The notes beneath the pieces are model-generated. The model was not told the DNA's origin, did no database searches, and saw nothing but the letters and a program-made list of their open reading frames with translations. Shown one piece after another: positions 17,656 to 26,897 of a stretch of 64,000 bases of DNA. Each line of letters begins with the position of its first letter. The stretch's first letter is position 1. This DNA is from Halopenitus sp041821145 (lineage in GTDB: Archaea > Halobacteriota > Halobacteria > Halobacteriales > Haloferacaceae), in assembly GCF_041821145.1 (NCBI RefSeq), contig NZ_JBGUBC010000006.1, positions 62,001-126,000 of the forward strand. Direction: 5' to 3'. The position numbers were made by a program, and so were the translations under genes.

Positions 17656-17777
17656 TCCGCGTCGATCCTGGATCGCGAATCGGCGGTTCAGACCCTTTAC
17701 CCAGCATCCTCTGGCCGCCTCGATATCGACGGAGGGCGTTTCGAAGTCCTTTTGAGGTAGCTGTACCGACTCGCGAT

Positions 17778-18017
17778 ATGGACATCGACGCGGAGCTTCG
17801 TCGGCAGATCGTCGTCTCCCTCGCCGCGGTTCTCGTCTTTCTTGCCGGCCTCGTCTACATCGGTCTCAGATACGGAAAGGCATCGGATCTACCCGTTGAG
17901 GGGTCGTTCGCATTGCCTCCCCAGGGCGCGCTCGCGCTCGTCGGTCTGCTTGCGGTGTTCGTTCTGTTAATGGCCGCCGTCGGCGCCTATCTGGTCCAGG
18001 CCAACGGCGACACCTGA
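17778..18017 (+). CDS. Small two-helix membrane protein
   Basis: The 79-residue protein starts at the ATG at 17778 (MDIDAELRRQ). Two transmembrane helices are clear: residues about 10-30 (QIVVSLAAVLVFLAGLVYIGL) and about 50-73 (ALALVGLLAVFVLLMAAVGAYLV), with a short loop between. A CTTTTGAG promoter-like stretch lies about 30 nt upstream. The longer open frame begins far upstream in DNA antisense to the SWIM gene and was rejected. No family function is recognised. It is convergent with priL. Confidence 0.7.
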   Translation: MDIDAELRRQIVVSLAAVLVFLAGLVYIGLRYGKASDLPVEGSFALPPQGALALVGLLAVFVLLMAAVGAYLVQANGDT

Positions 18018-18079
18018 TCCCCGACTTTCGCGTTCGTCGCCGCCCTCGATCTGACTTGTGTTCCCGTTCTGGTCCGATC

Positions 18080-19204
18080 TCACGCGTCCGCGTCAGCGTC
18101 GCCGTTCGCTCCGTTCGCAGCCGCGCGCTCGCGCCAGTCCACGACCTCGTCGGCCGTCTCCAGCCGCCGTTCGTAGTAGGCCAGCGGGTCGCCGGCGACC
18201 TGCCAGTGGTCCTCCTCGTTGTGACAGATCCCGTAGGCCGAAAGCGTCTCGCAGGTCGGCGGCGGATACTGCGTCCCGGTGTCATCGCGCAGGAACTCCG
18301 TCTGATAGCGGATGGCCTCCGCATCGAGGCTCGTGCCCTCACAGAAGGTGACGACCTCCTCGGGAGACATGTCCAACCCAGTCAGGAAGGCCATCAGCGC
18401 GAACTCTTCGGGGGCTGACAGCTCGGTCCCCCGTTCGGTCTTCTCGATCAGGTTTCGCATGCACGGCGGAAACAGGTCCGGAACGATCACCTCGATCGCG
18501 CCGACGCGAGGGCGCTCGGAGAGTAGCCGCCGCAAGTCCTCAACTTCGGAGGACAGTTCGGCAGCCAGTTCGTCGTCGTCGGCGAACTCGAAGGGAAGTC
18601 CCTCAAGAACTCGATCATGGATCGCCCGTTCGAGACACCGAAGGAGGTCCTCGCGGTCGATCGGGATCGATCCGTCGGCGAGTTCGCGGTTCACGAGCCG
18701 CCATCGATCGCCCCATTCGCGCGAGGAAAGTTCGAGGTAGGGACCGACGTCGATACGGTAGCGAGTTCGACTCGGATCCGCGCTTCGACGGTCGGAGTCC
18801 GACCGGACCGCGTCCTCGAGATCGAACTCCCGGAGGACGTCGTTGAGATCGATGGATACGGTTCCGATCGATCGAAGTTCGTCGTCGCGATCGAGGTCCG
18901 TGACGAGCCGTTCGATCGCCGTCCTGGCCTCGGCACGCGCGTATTTCTCGATAGCAGCCTCGGACTCGAGGATCGACACGAGGATCCGTGCGATCGGGTA
19001 CGAGAGCAGTTCGGCCCGTTCGTCGTAGGTGTCCGGCGTTTCGCTTTCGACAGTCCCCTCGGTCAGCGCCCGTTCGACACGTTCGCGACCGCGCTCTACG
19101 GCCGGGGCTCCCTCCGCGACCATCGCAGGTAGCGAGACGTCGGCGGTCGCGACGGCCGTTCGGGCCGCCTGGAGGAACGGGTAGCGCGCGTGAAGCCGGT
19201 CCAT
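18080..19204 (-). CDS. priL: DNA primase large subunit PriL
   Basis: This is the regulatory subunit of the archaeal/eukaryotic-type primase, which with PriS makes RNA primers for replication. It has 374 residues, beginning MDRLHARYPFLQAAR. The C-terminal iron-sulfur domain is readable, with four cysteines at about residues 248 (FPPCMRN), 288 (VTFCEG), 318 (PPTCETL) and 327 (GICHNEE), the expected 4Fe-4S ligands. The LSYPIARILVS segment in the N-terminal helical domain is also conserved. It is transcribed alone toward the small membrane gene; priS is not in this window. Confidence 0.94.
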   Translation of the reverse strand: MDRLHARYPFLQAARTAVATADVSLPAMVAEGAPAVERGRERVERALTEGTVESETPDTYDERAELLSYPIARILVSILESEAAIEKYARAEARTAIERLVTDLDRDDELRSIGTVSIDLNDVLREFDLEDAVRSDSDRRSADPSRTRYRIDVGPYLELSSREWGDRWRLVNRELADGSIPIDREDLLRCLERAIHDRVLEGLPFEFADDDELAAELSSEVEDLRRLLSERPRVGAIEVIVPDLFPPCMRNLIEKTERGTELSAPEEFALMAFLTGLDMSPEEVVTFCEGTSLDAEAIRYQTEFLRDDTGTQYPPPTCETLSAYGICHNEEDHWQVAGDPLAYYERRLETADEVVDWRERAAANGANGDADADA

Positions 19205-19334
19205 CTCGAAGCGGGGTTGGGTGCGGGGTCGAATAAGCGGTGTGGTCGGGCGGCCTCACGAAACCGAACGCGAGGCTGCCGCGCCCCGTCGGCATCAACG
19301 TGCTTATTATCGCGGGCGAACCACACCACGGCGA

Positions 19335-19595
19335 ATGACCGACCACGGTGACACGCGGGAGACGGACGCGAACGCGACGGCCTCGGACGACTCCGAGGAG
19401 GAACCGACCGTTCCCATTCGATGTTCGGCGTGTGACACCACGACCCGTGTTCCGCTATCGGATCTCTCCGATTCGATCGACCGCCACAACGAGAGCCGCC
19501 ACGACGGCGAGGCGATTGCCGAGGTTGCGCCGGGCGTTGCCGATCGATTGGCGGATCTCGTGGCACGCGATCTCGGGTTGCTTGAGGAGGAGTGA
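19335..19595 (+). CDS. Small acidic protein with C2H2-like zinc-finger spacing
   Basis: The 86-residue protein starts at the ATG at 19335 (MTDHGDTRE). After an acidic leader it has RCSACDTTTRV, then an 18-residue spacing to HNESRH, giving a CxxC...HxxxxH arrangement that could bind one zinc ion. The C-terminal half is a short helix (VADRLADLVARDLG). It looks like the many small haloarchaeal zinc-finger proteins of unknown role. A TATTATCG box about 25 nt upstream fits a leaderless start. Divergent from priL. Confidence 0.65.
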   Translation: MTDHGDTRETDANATASDDSEEEPTVPIRCSACDTTTRVPLSDLSDSIDRHNESRHDGEAIAEVAPGVADRLADLVARDLGLLEEE

Positions 19596-19689
19596 TCGGT
19601 CGCTGCGTAACGGGCTGGTGGATGCGTATTGCTTTGCTCGTCGGCTCCGGTTTTCGTCCCGCACCGCTTGACGATTGGATTCGAAGAAG

Positions 19690-19714
19690 CGCCCGGAGCG
19701 GGATTTGAACCCGG
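19690..19714 (-). pseudogene. Truncated tRNA-Asp copy (3' end only)
   Basis: The first 25 or so bases of the minus-strand 3' end of tRNA-Asp (acceptor and T-arm) are present, then the match stops abruptly. The 50 bp on its left (19640-19689) align at the same spacing with the 50 bp left of the intact tRNA at 19821, so this is a remnant of a duplicated tRNA unit of about 131 bp. An inverted copy of 11 bp of the T-arm (GGTTCAAATCC, 19748-19758) lies downstream and pairs with 19701-19711. Confidence 0.7.
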
Positions 19715-19820
19715 AGCTCGTCGCTCGCATGCGCTCGCTCGTGCTCAGGTTCAAATCCAATTGATAAGTGGTCGGCTCCGGATTTCGTCTCACTCGGCTC
19801 GATGATCGGACCCAAAGAAG

Positions 19821-19893
19821 CGCCCGGAGCGGGATTTGAACCCGCGTCACGACCGTGACAGGGTCGTATGATGGGCCACTACACCATCCGGGC
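19821..19893 (-). tRNA. tRNA-Asp (GTC), distal copy
   Basis: This 73-nt gene reads on the minus strand with a 7-bp acceptor stem (GCCCGGA/TCCGGGC), discriminator G, and a 5-bp anticodon stem (CGACC/GGTCG) around the loop CTGTCAC, anticodon GTC. The T-arm is GCGGG-TTCAAAT-CCCGC. There is no intron and no encoded CCA. It is identical to the copy at 19914 and separated from it by 20 bp, so the pair is probably one transcript. Confidence 0.96.
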
Positions 19894-19913
19894 AGATAGT
19901 TGCAGCGAGGAAG

Positions 19914-19986
19914 CGCCCGGAGCGGGATTTGAACCCGCGTCACGACCGTGACAGGGTCGTATGATGGGCCACTACACCATCCGGGC
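19914..19986 (-). tRNA. tRNA-Asp (GTC), promoter-proximal copy
   Basis: This copy is identical in sequence to the one at 19821-19893: acceptor GCCCGGA/TCCGGGC, anticodon GTC in a 7-nt loop, standard T-arm. It is nearest to the promoter, with a TATA-like AATAAATAAGG about 30 nt upstream (20014-20024). Confidence 0.96.
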
Positions 19987-20013
19987 CTGCTGCATCTGCG
20001 GGTAGCCGTGTGC

Positions 20014-20024
20014 AATAAATAAGG
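20014..20024 (-). promoter_or_regulatory. TATA-like box of the tRNA-Asp pair
   Basis: The AT-rich run AATAAATAAGG (plus strand) reads CCTTATTTATT on the minus strand, about 30 nt before the first tRNA-Asp. It is the only such box near the tRNA start. Confidence 0.55.
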
Positions 20025-20329
20025 CTTGCCATCCACCACAGGCGTGCCGATTACTCTCATCCGGCGCGGGGATGAGTCTGCTTTGGCGATCCAGCCCTGC
20101 GCGATGACGCTCCCCATTCGGCGATCCGAGCCGTCTCCAACGCTCCCGCCCTCGATCCCTCCTCACGACCGATTGCAGCGTCACGCTTTTATATCGATGT
20201 TGCATGTGTTTCGATAGCATTCGCCCGCAATCCGGTAGTCGTACGTCCCGAACCAGGTTGGCAACCCTTATGCATCTAGGGCCAATAGCCACCTGTAGTA
20301 TCTCGTGATAGCTTCTTCCCCCAGCACCC
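20025..20329. other. Intergenic region between the tRNA-Asp and RNA polymerase promoters
   Basis: No gene is supported here. Two promoter-like AT-rich stretches point toward rpoH: TTTTATAT at 20187-20194 and CTTATGCAT at 20267-20275. The second would give a leader of about 35 nt before the rpoH ATG. The region also separates the divergent tRNA-Asp transcript. Confidence 0.5.
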
Positions 20330-20560
20330 ATGGTAAACGTAACTGACCACAAATTCGTTCCCGACCACGAGCTCCTTGACGACCCCGAGGAAATCGACGA
20401 GGTGCTCGCGGAGTACAATGTATCAAAGACTGACCTCCCGAAGATCAAACGCACCGACCCGGCGTTGCCCGACGACGCCGAACCGGGCGACGTGATCCGG
20501 ATCGTTCGAGAGTCGCGAACGACCGACCGGGCGATCGTATACCGGCTCGTAATTTCATGA
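20330..20560 (+). CDS. rpoH: DNA-directed RNA polymerase subunit H (Rpb5-like)
   Basis: This 76-residue subunit corresponds to the C-terminal assembly domain of eukaryotic Rpb5. Diagnostic motifs are HKFVPDHELL, LPKIKRTDPA and GDVIRIVRESRT followed by the YRLV end. It sits in the jaw region of the enzyme and helps hold incoming DNA. It is first in the operon and overlaps rpoB2 by four nucleotides (ATGA), implying coupled translation. Promoter candidates lie at 20187-20194 and 20267-20275. Confidence 0.97.
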   Translation: MVNVTDHKFVPDHELLDDPEEIDEVLAEYNVSKTDLPKIKRTDPALPDDAEPGDVIRIVRESRTTDRAIVYRLVIS

Positions 20561-22122
20561 ATAGGCAAGCACGACGCGCGGTCTCGCGTGAGTACTTCTC
20601 GGACGAACGGCTCGCAGAACACCACTTTCGATCGTTCAACAACTTTCTCGATCGCGGCATGCAGGACGTCGTCGACGAGAAGGAGACGATCGAGACCGAC
20701 ATCGGCGACAAGGAGGGCCAAGAGCCCGTCTACGTCGAACTCGGCGACGTTCGGATGGTCACCCCTCGCGTCCGCGAGGCCGACGGCTCCGAGGAATTGC
20801 TCTACCCCCAGGAGGCCCGCCTGCGAAACATCACCTACTCCGCGCCGGTCTTCATGGAGATGTCGATCGTCCGCGGCGGCGAGGAGGAACCGGAGACGGT
20901 CGTCGATACCACGGAAACGAAAGTCGGACGAATGCCCGTCATGGTCGGATCGAGAAAGTGCAACATGGCCGGCTTCTCCGACGAGGAGTTGATCGACATC
21001 GGCGAAGACCCCGTCGATCCGGGCGGCTACTTCATCGTCAACGGCTCCGAGCGCGTTCTCATGACCTCCGAGGACCTCGCGCCGAACAAGATCCTCGCCG
21101 AGTACGACACGAAGTACGGCGACGAGATCCAGGTCGCAAAGACGTTCTCCCAACGGCGCGGTTATCGTGCGCTCGTGCTGTGTGAGCGCAACCGCGAGGG
21201 GCTTCTCGAGGTGTCGTTCCCGTCCGTGTCGGGGTCGATCGACTTCGTGACTCTCGTGCGCGCACTCGGACTGGAGTCCGACGAGGAGATCGTCCACCGC
21301 GTCTCCGACGACCCGGAGATCGTGAAATACATGCTCGAGAACCTGGAGGAAGCCTCCGTTCAGACCGAGGAGGAAGCCATCGAGGAACTCGGTAAGCGCG
21401 TTGCCAGCGGCCAGGGCAAAAACTACCAGCTCAAACGGGCCAACTACGTCATCGATCGCTACCTCCTGCCGCACCTCCACGAGGAGGGCGTCGAGGAGGA
21501 GGACGTTCGGATCAACAAGGCCTACTACCTCTGCCGGATGGCGGAGGCGTGTTTCGAACTCGCTCTCGGTCGCCGCGAATCCGACGACAAGGACCACTAC
21601 GCCAACAAACGGCTGAAGGTCTCCGGCGACCTGATGAGGGACCTCTTCCGGACGGCGCTGAACAAGCTCGCCCGGGACGTGAAATACCAGCTTGAACGCG
21701 CGAACATGCGTAATCGACAGCTCACCGTCAACACCGTCGTTCGATCGGACGTGTTGACCGAGCGGCTCGAACATCCGATCGCGACGGGCAACTGGGTGGG
21801 CGGCCGGTCGGGCGTCTCCCAGCTCGTCGATCGGACGGACTACATGGGTGTGCTGTCACACCTCCGTCGGCTTCGATCGCCGCTTTCGCGATCGCAGCCG
21901 CACTTCGAGGCGCGGGACCTGCATGCGACCCAGTGGGGACGCATCTGTCCCTCCGAGACGCCGGAGGGGCCCAACTGTGGACTCGTGAAGAACTTCGCGC
22001 AGGCGATGGAGCTATCACAGGACGTCGAGGACGAACAGGGACTCAAACGCGAACTGGCGTCGATGGGTGTCGAGGGGATCCCCGGCATCGAGGGCGTCGA
22101 ACGAACCACGGCGGACGACTAA
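20557..22122 (+). CDS. rpoB2: RNA polymerase subunit B'' (N-terminal half of beta)
   Basis: This 521-residue protein is the N-terminal part of the archaeal beta subunit, which is split in haloarchaea. Landmarks include RREYFSDERLAEHHFRSFN, the PVMVGSRKCNM segment, GGYFIVNGSERVL, and the ATQWGRICPSETPEGPNCGLVKN motif near the C-terminus. With B' it forms one wall of the active-site cleft, including the protrusion and lobe. It ends at 22122; B' begins two nucleotides later. The split position is the usual one for Halobacteria and euryarchaeal relatives. Confidence 0.97.
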   Translation: MNRQARRAVSREYFSDERLAEHHFRSFNNFLDRGMQDVVDEKETIETDIGDKEGQEPVYVELGDVRMVTPRVREADGSEELLYPQEARLRNITYSAPVFMEMSIVRGGEEEPETVVDTTETKVGRMPVMVGSRKCNMAGFSDEELIDIGEDPVDPGGYFIVNGSERVLMTSEDLAPNKILAEYDTKYGDEIQVAKTFSQRRGYRALVLCERNREGLLEVSFPSVSGSIDFVTLVRALGLESDEEIVHRVSDDPEIVKYMLENLEEASVQTEEEAIEELGKRVASGQGKNYQLKRANYVIDRYLLPHLHEEGVEEEDVRINKAYYLCRMAEACFELALGRRESDDKDHYANKRLKVSGDLMRDLFRTALNKLARDVKYQLERANMRNRQLTVNTVVRSDVLTERLEHPIATGNWVGGRSGVSQLVDRTDYMGVLSHLRRLRSPLSRSQPHFEARDLHATQWGRICPSETPEGPNCGLVKNFAQAMELSQDVEDEQGLKRELASMGVEGIPGIEGVERTTADD

Positions 22123-22123
22123 T

Positions 22124-23950
22124 ATGTCATCAGAACGCGAGGCGAAAGTCTACGTCAACGGTAGCCTGGTCGGGACGCATCCGGACCCGAGCGGGCTCGC
22201 AGAACAGATCCGAGAGGCACGACGTCGCGGCGACGTCTCCGAGATGGTCAACGTCTCGGTGAAAGATCGCACCCGCGAGGTGATCGTCAACGCCGACGCG
22301 GGTCGCGCTCGACGCCCCCTTATCGTCGTCGAGGACGGGGAGCCGCTTCTCACTGACCAGGAGATCGAGTCGATCGAGAACGACGACCTCGAATTTGAGG
22401 ACCTCGTCGATCGTGGCTACGTCGAGTTCATCGACGCCGAAGAGGAGGAGGACGTCTACGTCGCGATCGACGAGGACGACCTGAACGAGGACCACACCCA
22501 CCTGGAGATCGACCCGCAGCTCATCTTCGGGATCGGTGCGGGCATGATTCCGTATCCCGAACACAACGCCAGCCCCCGAATTACGATGGGAGCAGGGATG
22601 ATGAAACAGTCGCTCGGGCTGCCGTCGGCCAACTACCGGATCCGTCCGGACACCCGACAGCACCTGATGCACTACCCACAGCTGTCGATGGTGAAGACCC
22701 AGACGACGGAGCAGATCAACTTCGACGACCGCCCAGCGGCCCAGAATTTCGTCGTCGCGGTCATGTCCTACGAGGGATTCAACATCGAGGACGCTCTCGT
22801 CATGAACCAGGGGTCGGTCGATCGGGCACTCGCTCGCTCGCATTTCTTCCGGACCTACGAGGGCGAGGAGCGTCGCTATCCCGGCGGTCAGGAGGACCGC
22901 TTCGAGATTCCGAGCCAGGACGTCCGCGGTGCTCGCGGCGAGGACGCATACACGCACCTCGACGAGGACGGCCTCGTCAATCCCGAGACGAAGGTCGACG
23001 AGTCGTCCGTCCTGCTTGGTAAGACGAGCCCGCCGCGGTTCCTCGAGGAGCCCGACGACATGGGCGGACTCTCCCCGCAGAAGCGTCGGGAGACCTCCGT
23101 CACGATGCGCTCGGGAGAGGACGGCGTCGTCGACACCGTCACGCTGATGGAGGGTGAGGACGGCTCGAAGCTCTCGAAGGTGAAGGTCCGCGACGAGCGG
23201 ATCCCGGAACTCGGTGACAAGTTCGCCTCCCGACACGGCCAGAAGGGCGTCGTCGGACACCTTGCACCCCAGGAGGACATGCCCTTCACCGAGGAGGGAG
23301 TCGTTCCGGACCTCATCTTGAATCCGCACGCGCTACCGTCACGGATGACGGTCGGTCACGTTCTGGAGATGCTCGGCGGCAAGGTCGGCTCGCTTCGCGG
23401 CGAGCGTGTCGACGGCACGCCCTTCCAGGGCGAGGACGAACCGGAGCTTCGTGGCTCGCTCGAGGAGAACGGCTTCAAATCCTCGGGCAAGGAAGTCATG
23501 TACTCCGGCGTCACCGGCGAGAAGATCGAGGCGGAGATCTTCGTCGGAACCATCTTCTATCACAAGCTCTACCACATGGTCTCGAACAAACTGCACGCCC
23601 GCTCGCGCGGGCCGGTGCAGGTTCTGACCCGCCAGCCGACCGAGGGACGCGCCCGCGAGGGCGGTCTGCGTGTCGGCGAGATGGAACGGGATACCGTCAT
23701 CGGACACGGCGCGGCGATGGTGCTCAATGAGCGACTTCTCGAGTCCTCGGACGCGGAGAACGTCTACATCTCCGAGGAGACGGGACTCGTCGCCGTCGAG
23801 GACCGCGAACAGCGCCGGGTCTACGATCCGGTGACTGGCGACGAGGACGACATCCACGAGCTGGAGGTCAGCTACGCGTTCAAGCTCCTGCTCGATGAGA
23901 TGATCGCACTCGGCATTCGACCGAAGCTCGAACTGGAGGACGCGGTCTAG
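22124..23950 (+). CDS. rpoB1: RNA polymerase subunit B' (C-terminal half of beta)
   Basis: This 608-residue protein starts at the ATG at 22124 (MSSEREAKVYVNG); the frame is open further upstream inside rpoB2 and that part is ignored. Active-site elements are present: QSLGLPSANY, MSYEGFNIEDALV, and GDKFASRHGQKGVVG with its conserved lysine. The C-terminal anchor/clamp region holds PVQVLTRQPTEGRAREGGLRVGEMERD. It completes the beta-like subunit. Transcribed in operon between rpoB2 and rpoA1, with 13 nt to the latter. Confidence 0.97.
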   Translation: MSSEREAKVYVNGSLVGTHPDPSGLAEQIREARRRGDVSEMVNVSVKDRTREVIVNADAGRARRPLIVVEDGEPLLTDQEIESIENDDLEFEDLVDRGYVEFIDAEEEEDVYVAIDEDDLNEDHTHLEIDPQLIFGIGAGMIPYPEHNASPRITMGAGMMKQSLGLPSANYRIRPDTRQHLMHYPQLSMVKTQTTEQINFDDRPAAQNFVVAVMSYEGFNIEDALVMNQGSVDRALARSHFFRTYEGEERRYPGGQEDRFEIPSQDVRGARGEDAYTHLDEDGLVNPETKVDESSVLLGKTSPPRFLEEPDDMGGLSPQKRRETSVTMRSGEDGVVDTVTLMEGEDGSKLSKVKVRDERIPELGDKFASRHGQKGVVGHLAPQEDMPFTEEGVVPDLILNPHALPSRMTVGHVLEMLGGKVGSLRGERVDGTPFQGEDEPELRGSLEENGFKSSGKEVMYSGVTGEKIEAEIFVGTIFYHKLYHMVSNKLHARSRGPVQVLTRQPTEGRAREGGLRVGEMERDTVIGHGAAMVLNERLLESSDAENVYISEETGLVAVEDREQRRVYDPVTGDEDDIHELEVSYAFKLLLDEMIALGIRPKLELEDAV

Positions 23951-23963
23951 GAGACACACAAAC

Positions 23964-26897
23964 ATGTCAATGCAAACACCAAAAGAACTCGGCGGCATCT
24001 CCTTCGGGCTGATGGACCCGGAGACGTATCGGGACATGTCCGCAACCAAGGTCATTACGGCGGACACCTACGACGACGACGGGTATCCGATCGACATGGG
24101 GCTCATGGATCCCCGACTCGGCGTCATCGATCCCGGCCTGGAGTGTCGGACCTGCGGGGCTCACTCCGGATCGTGTAACGGTCACTTCGGCCACATCGAA
24201 CTCGCTGCGCCAGTCATCCACGTCGGCTTCACCAAGCTCATTCGTCGGCTCCTTCGATCGACGTGCCGTGAGTGCGGGAAACTCGCGCTCGAGGAACACG
24301 AACGCGAGGAGTTCCGCGAGCGCTACGCTCGTGCAAAGGAACTCGGCGAGGACCAAAACGACGTCCTGAAGGCCGCGGTTCGTCAGGCCAGAAAGGCCTC
24401 GACATGCCCGTTCTGTGGCGACCCCCAGGCGGACATCAAACACGAGAAACCGACGACCTACTACGAAGTCCAAGACGTCCTCTCCGGGGAGTACTCCGAA
24501 CACATCGCCGAGGCGATGCAGCCTGACTCCGACGACGAGGACGACACGGGTACGTCTCCCTCCGAGTTGGCCGACGAGACCGGGATCGCCCTCGACCGGA
24601 TCAATAACATCCTGGCCGGGGAGTTCCGGCCGCGAGACGAGGACCGTCGCGCGATCGAACGCGCGCTTGACGTCGACCTGACCGAGGAGGACATGAATAA
24701 GCTCATGCCCTCGGACGTCCGCGACTGGTTCGAGGACATCCCCGACGAGGATCTGGAGGTACTCGGGATCGACTCCGAACACTCCCGTCCCGAGTGGATG
24801 ATCCTGACCGTCCTGCCGGTTCCGCCAGTGACCACCCGGCCGTCGATCACGCTCGACAACGGCCAGCGGTCCGAGGACGACCTCACCCACAAGCTCGTTG
24901 ACATCATCCGCATCAACCAGCGGTTCATGGAGAACCGGGAGGCGGGTGCGCCACAGCTCATCATCGAGGACCTCTGGGAACTGCTTCAGTATCACGTCAC
25001 CACGTTCATCGACAATGAGATCTCCGGCACGCCCCCCGCCAGACACCGTTCCGGACGCCCGCTGAAGACGCTCTCACAGCGTCTCAAGGGCAAGGAAGGC
25101 CGATTTCGCGGATCGCTTTCGGGGAAACGCGTGAACTTCTCCGCCCGGACCGTCATCTCGCCGGACCCGACGCTCTCGCTCAACGAGGTCGGCGTCCCCG
25201 ACCGAGTCGCAACGGAGATGACCCAGACGCTGAACGTCACCGAGCGAAACGCGGAGAATGCCCGCCAGTACGTTCGAAACGGTCCCGAGACGCATCCGGG
25301 CGCGAACTACGTCCGCCGCCCCGACGGCCGACGCCTCAAGGTGACCGAGACGAACTGCGAGGAACTCTCCGAGAAGGTCGAGGAGGGGTGGGAGGTCAAT
25401 CGTCATCTCATCGACGGCGACATCGTGATCTTCAACCGGCAGCCCTCGCTCCACCGGATGTCGATCATGGCCCACGAGGTCGTGGTGATGCCATACAAGA
25501 CCTTCCGGCTCAATACCACGGTCTGTCCGCCCTATAACGCCGACTTCGACGGCGACGAGATGAACATGCACGCCCTCCAGAACGAGGAGGCGCGTGCCGA
25601 GGCGCGCGTGTTGATGCGCGTCCAAGAACAGATCCTCTCGCCGCGGTTCGGCGAGAACATCATCGGTGCCATTCAGGACCACATCTCCGGGACGTATCTC
25701 CTGACTCACACGAATCCGGAATTCACCGAGACGCAGGCACTCGACTTACTGCGTGCGACGCGCGTTGACGAACTGCCTGAGGCTGACGGGGCCGACGACG
25801 GGGAGGAATACTGGACCGGCCAGTCGCTGTTCTCCGAGCTGTTGCCCGACGACCTCGAACTCGAATTCACTTCCTCGACCGGCGACGACGTCCGGATCGA
25901 AAACGGACAGCTCGTCGAGGGGACGATCGACGAGGACGCGGTCGGTGCCTTCGGCGGCGACGTCGTCGATACGATCACCAAGGAGTACAGCGAGACGCGT
26001 GCCCGGGTGTTCATAAACGAGGTCGCGGCGCTCGCGATGCGGGCGATCATGCACTTCGGCTTCTCGATCGGTATCGACGACGAGTCGATCCCGGCACCCG
26101 CAGAAGAGCAGGTCGACGAGGCGATCGACAACGCCTACGATCGCATCGACGACCTGATCGATTCCTACGAGGTCGGCGAACTCGAGAGTCTGCCCGGCCG
26201 AACGGTCGATGAGACCCTCGAGATGAAGATCATGCAGACGCTCGGGAAAGCCCGTGACTCCGCCGGCGAGATCGCCGATCAGCACTTCGGCGACGACAAC
26301 CCGGCGGTCGTGATGGCCCGTTCCGGCGCGCGTGGATCGATGCTGAACCTCACCCAGATGGCCGGCTGTGTCGGCCAGCAGGCGGTTCGTGGTGAGCGGA
26401 TCAACCGCGGCTACGAGGATCGGACCCTCTCCCATTACAAGCCCGACGATCTGTCGGCTGAGGCACACGGCTTCGTGGAGAACTCCTACCGCGGCGGACT
26501 CACCCCGCGTGAGTTCTTCTTCCACGCGATGGGTGGCCGCGAGGGGCTCGTCGATACGGCGGTTCGAACCTCGAAGTCCGGCTACCTCCAGCGACGTCTC
26601 ATCAATGCGCTCTCGGAACTGGAGGCCCAGTACGACGGGTCGGTCCGGGATACCTCCGGCAGGCTCGTCCAGTTCGAGTTCGGCGAGGACGGAACCTCGC
26701 CGATCAAGGTCTCCTCCAGCGAGGACTACGAGATCGAGGTCGAACAGATCGCCGATCGCGTGCTCTCCGCGGAGTTCGCCGACGCCGGCGAAAAGAAGGA
26801 GTTCCTCGGACGCAAAGAGCGCCCGACGAACATCTCCGAACACGCCGGTCCCGGCTTGAACAAGGCGCAGGGACTGGAGGTGGAATCCGATGACTGA
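23964..26897 (+). CDS. rpoA1: RNA polymerase subunit A' (N-terminal part of beta')
   Basis: The 977-residue subunit carries the catalytic magnesium site NADFDGDE at about residues 525-532. The N-terminal clamp zinc site (CRTCGAHSGSCNGHFGH) and a second one (CRECG...CPFCG) are intact. A halophile-typical acidic insertion follows the second zinc site (about residues 185-255). The bridge-helix region GARGSMLNLTQMAGCVGQQ and the RGGLTPREFFFHAMGGREGLVDTAVRT signature (second half) are present. It overlaps rpoA2 by eight nucleotides, so A' and A'' are translated in coupled fashion. Confidence 0.97.
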   Translation: MSMQTPKELGGISFGLMDPETYRDMSATKVITADTYDDDGYPIDMGLMDPRLGVIDPGLECRTCGAHSGSCNGHFGHIELAAPVIHVGFTKLIRRLLRSTCRECGKLALEEHEREEFRERYARAKELGEDQNDVLKAAVRQARKASTCPFCGDPQADIKHEKPTTYYEVQDVLSGEYSEHIAEAMQPDSDDEDDTGTSPSELADETGIALDRINNILAGEFRPRDEDRRAIERALDVDLTEEDMNKLMPSDVRDWFEDIPDEDLEVLGIDSEHSRPEWMILTVLPVPPVTTRPSITLDNGQRSEDDLTHKLVDIIRINQRFMENREAGAPQLIIEDLWELLQYHVTTFIDNEISGTPPARHRSGRPLKTLSQRLKGKEGRFRGSLSGKRVNFSARTVISPDPTLSLNEVGVPDRVATEMTQTLNVTERNAENARQYVRNGPETHPGANYVRRPDGRRLKVTETNCEELSEKVEEGWEVNRHLIDGDIVIFNRQPSLHRMSIMAHEVVVMPYKTFRLNTTVCPPYNADFDGDEMNMHALQNEEARAEARVLMRVQEQILSPRFGENIIGAIQDHISGTYLLTHTNPEFTETQALDLLRATRVDELPEADGADDGEEYWTGQSLFSELLPDDLELEFTSSTGDDVRIENGQLVEGTIDEDAVGAFGGDVVDTITKEYSETRARVFINEVAALAMRAIMHFGFSIGIDDESIPAPAEEQVDEAIDNAYDRIDDLIDSYEVGELESLPGRTVDETLEMKIMQTLGKARDSAGEIADQHFGDDNPAVVMARSGARGSMLNLTQMAGCVGQQAVRGERINRGYEDRTLSHYKPDDLSAEAHGFVENSYRGGLTPREFFFHAMGGREGLVDTAVRTSKSGYLQRRLINALSELEAQYDGSVRDTSGRLVQFEFGEDGTSPIKVSSSEDYEIEVEQIADRVLSAEFADAGEKKEFLGRKERPTNISEHAGPGLNKAQGLEVESDD

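Noticed and set aside
19972..21774. A 600-codon open frame antisense to rpoH/rpoB2 and running into a tRNA gene
   Set aside because: It is a shadow frame of the polymerase genes; overlap with the tRNA-Asp end and absence of any family motif argue against it.
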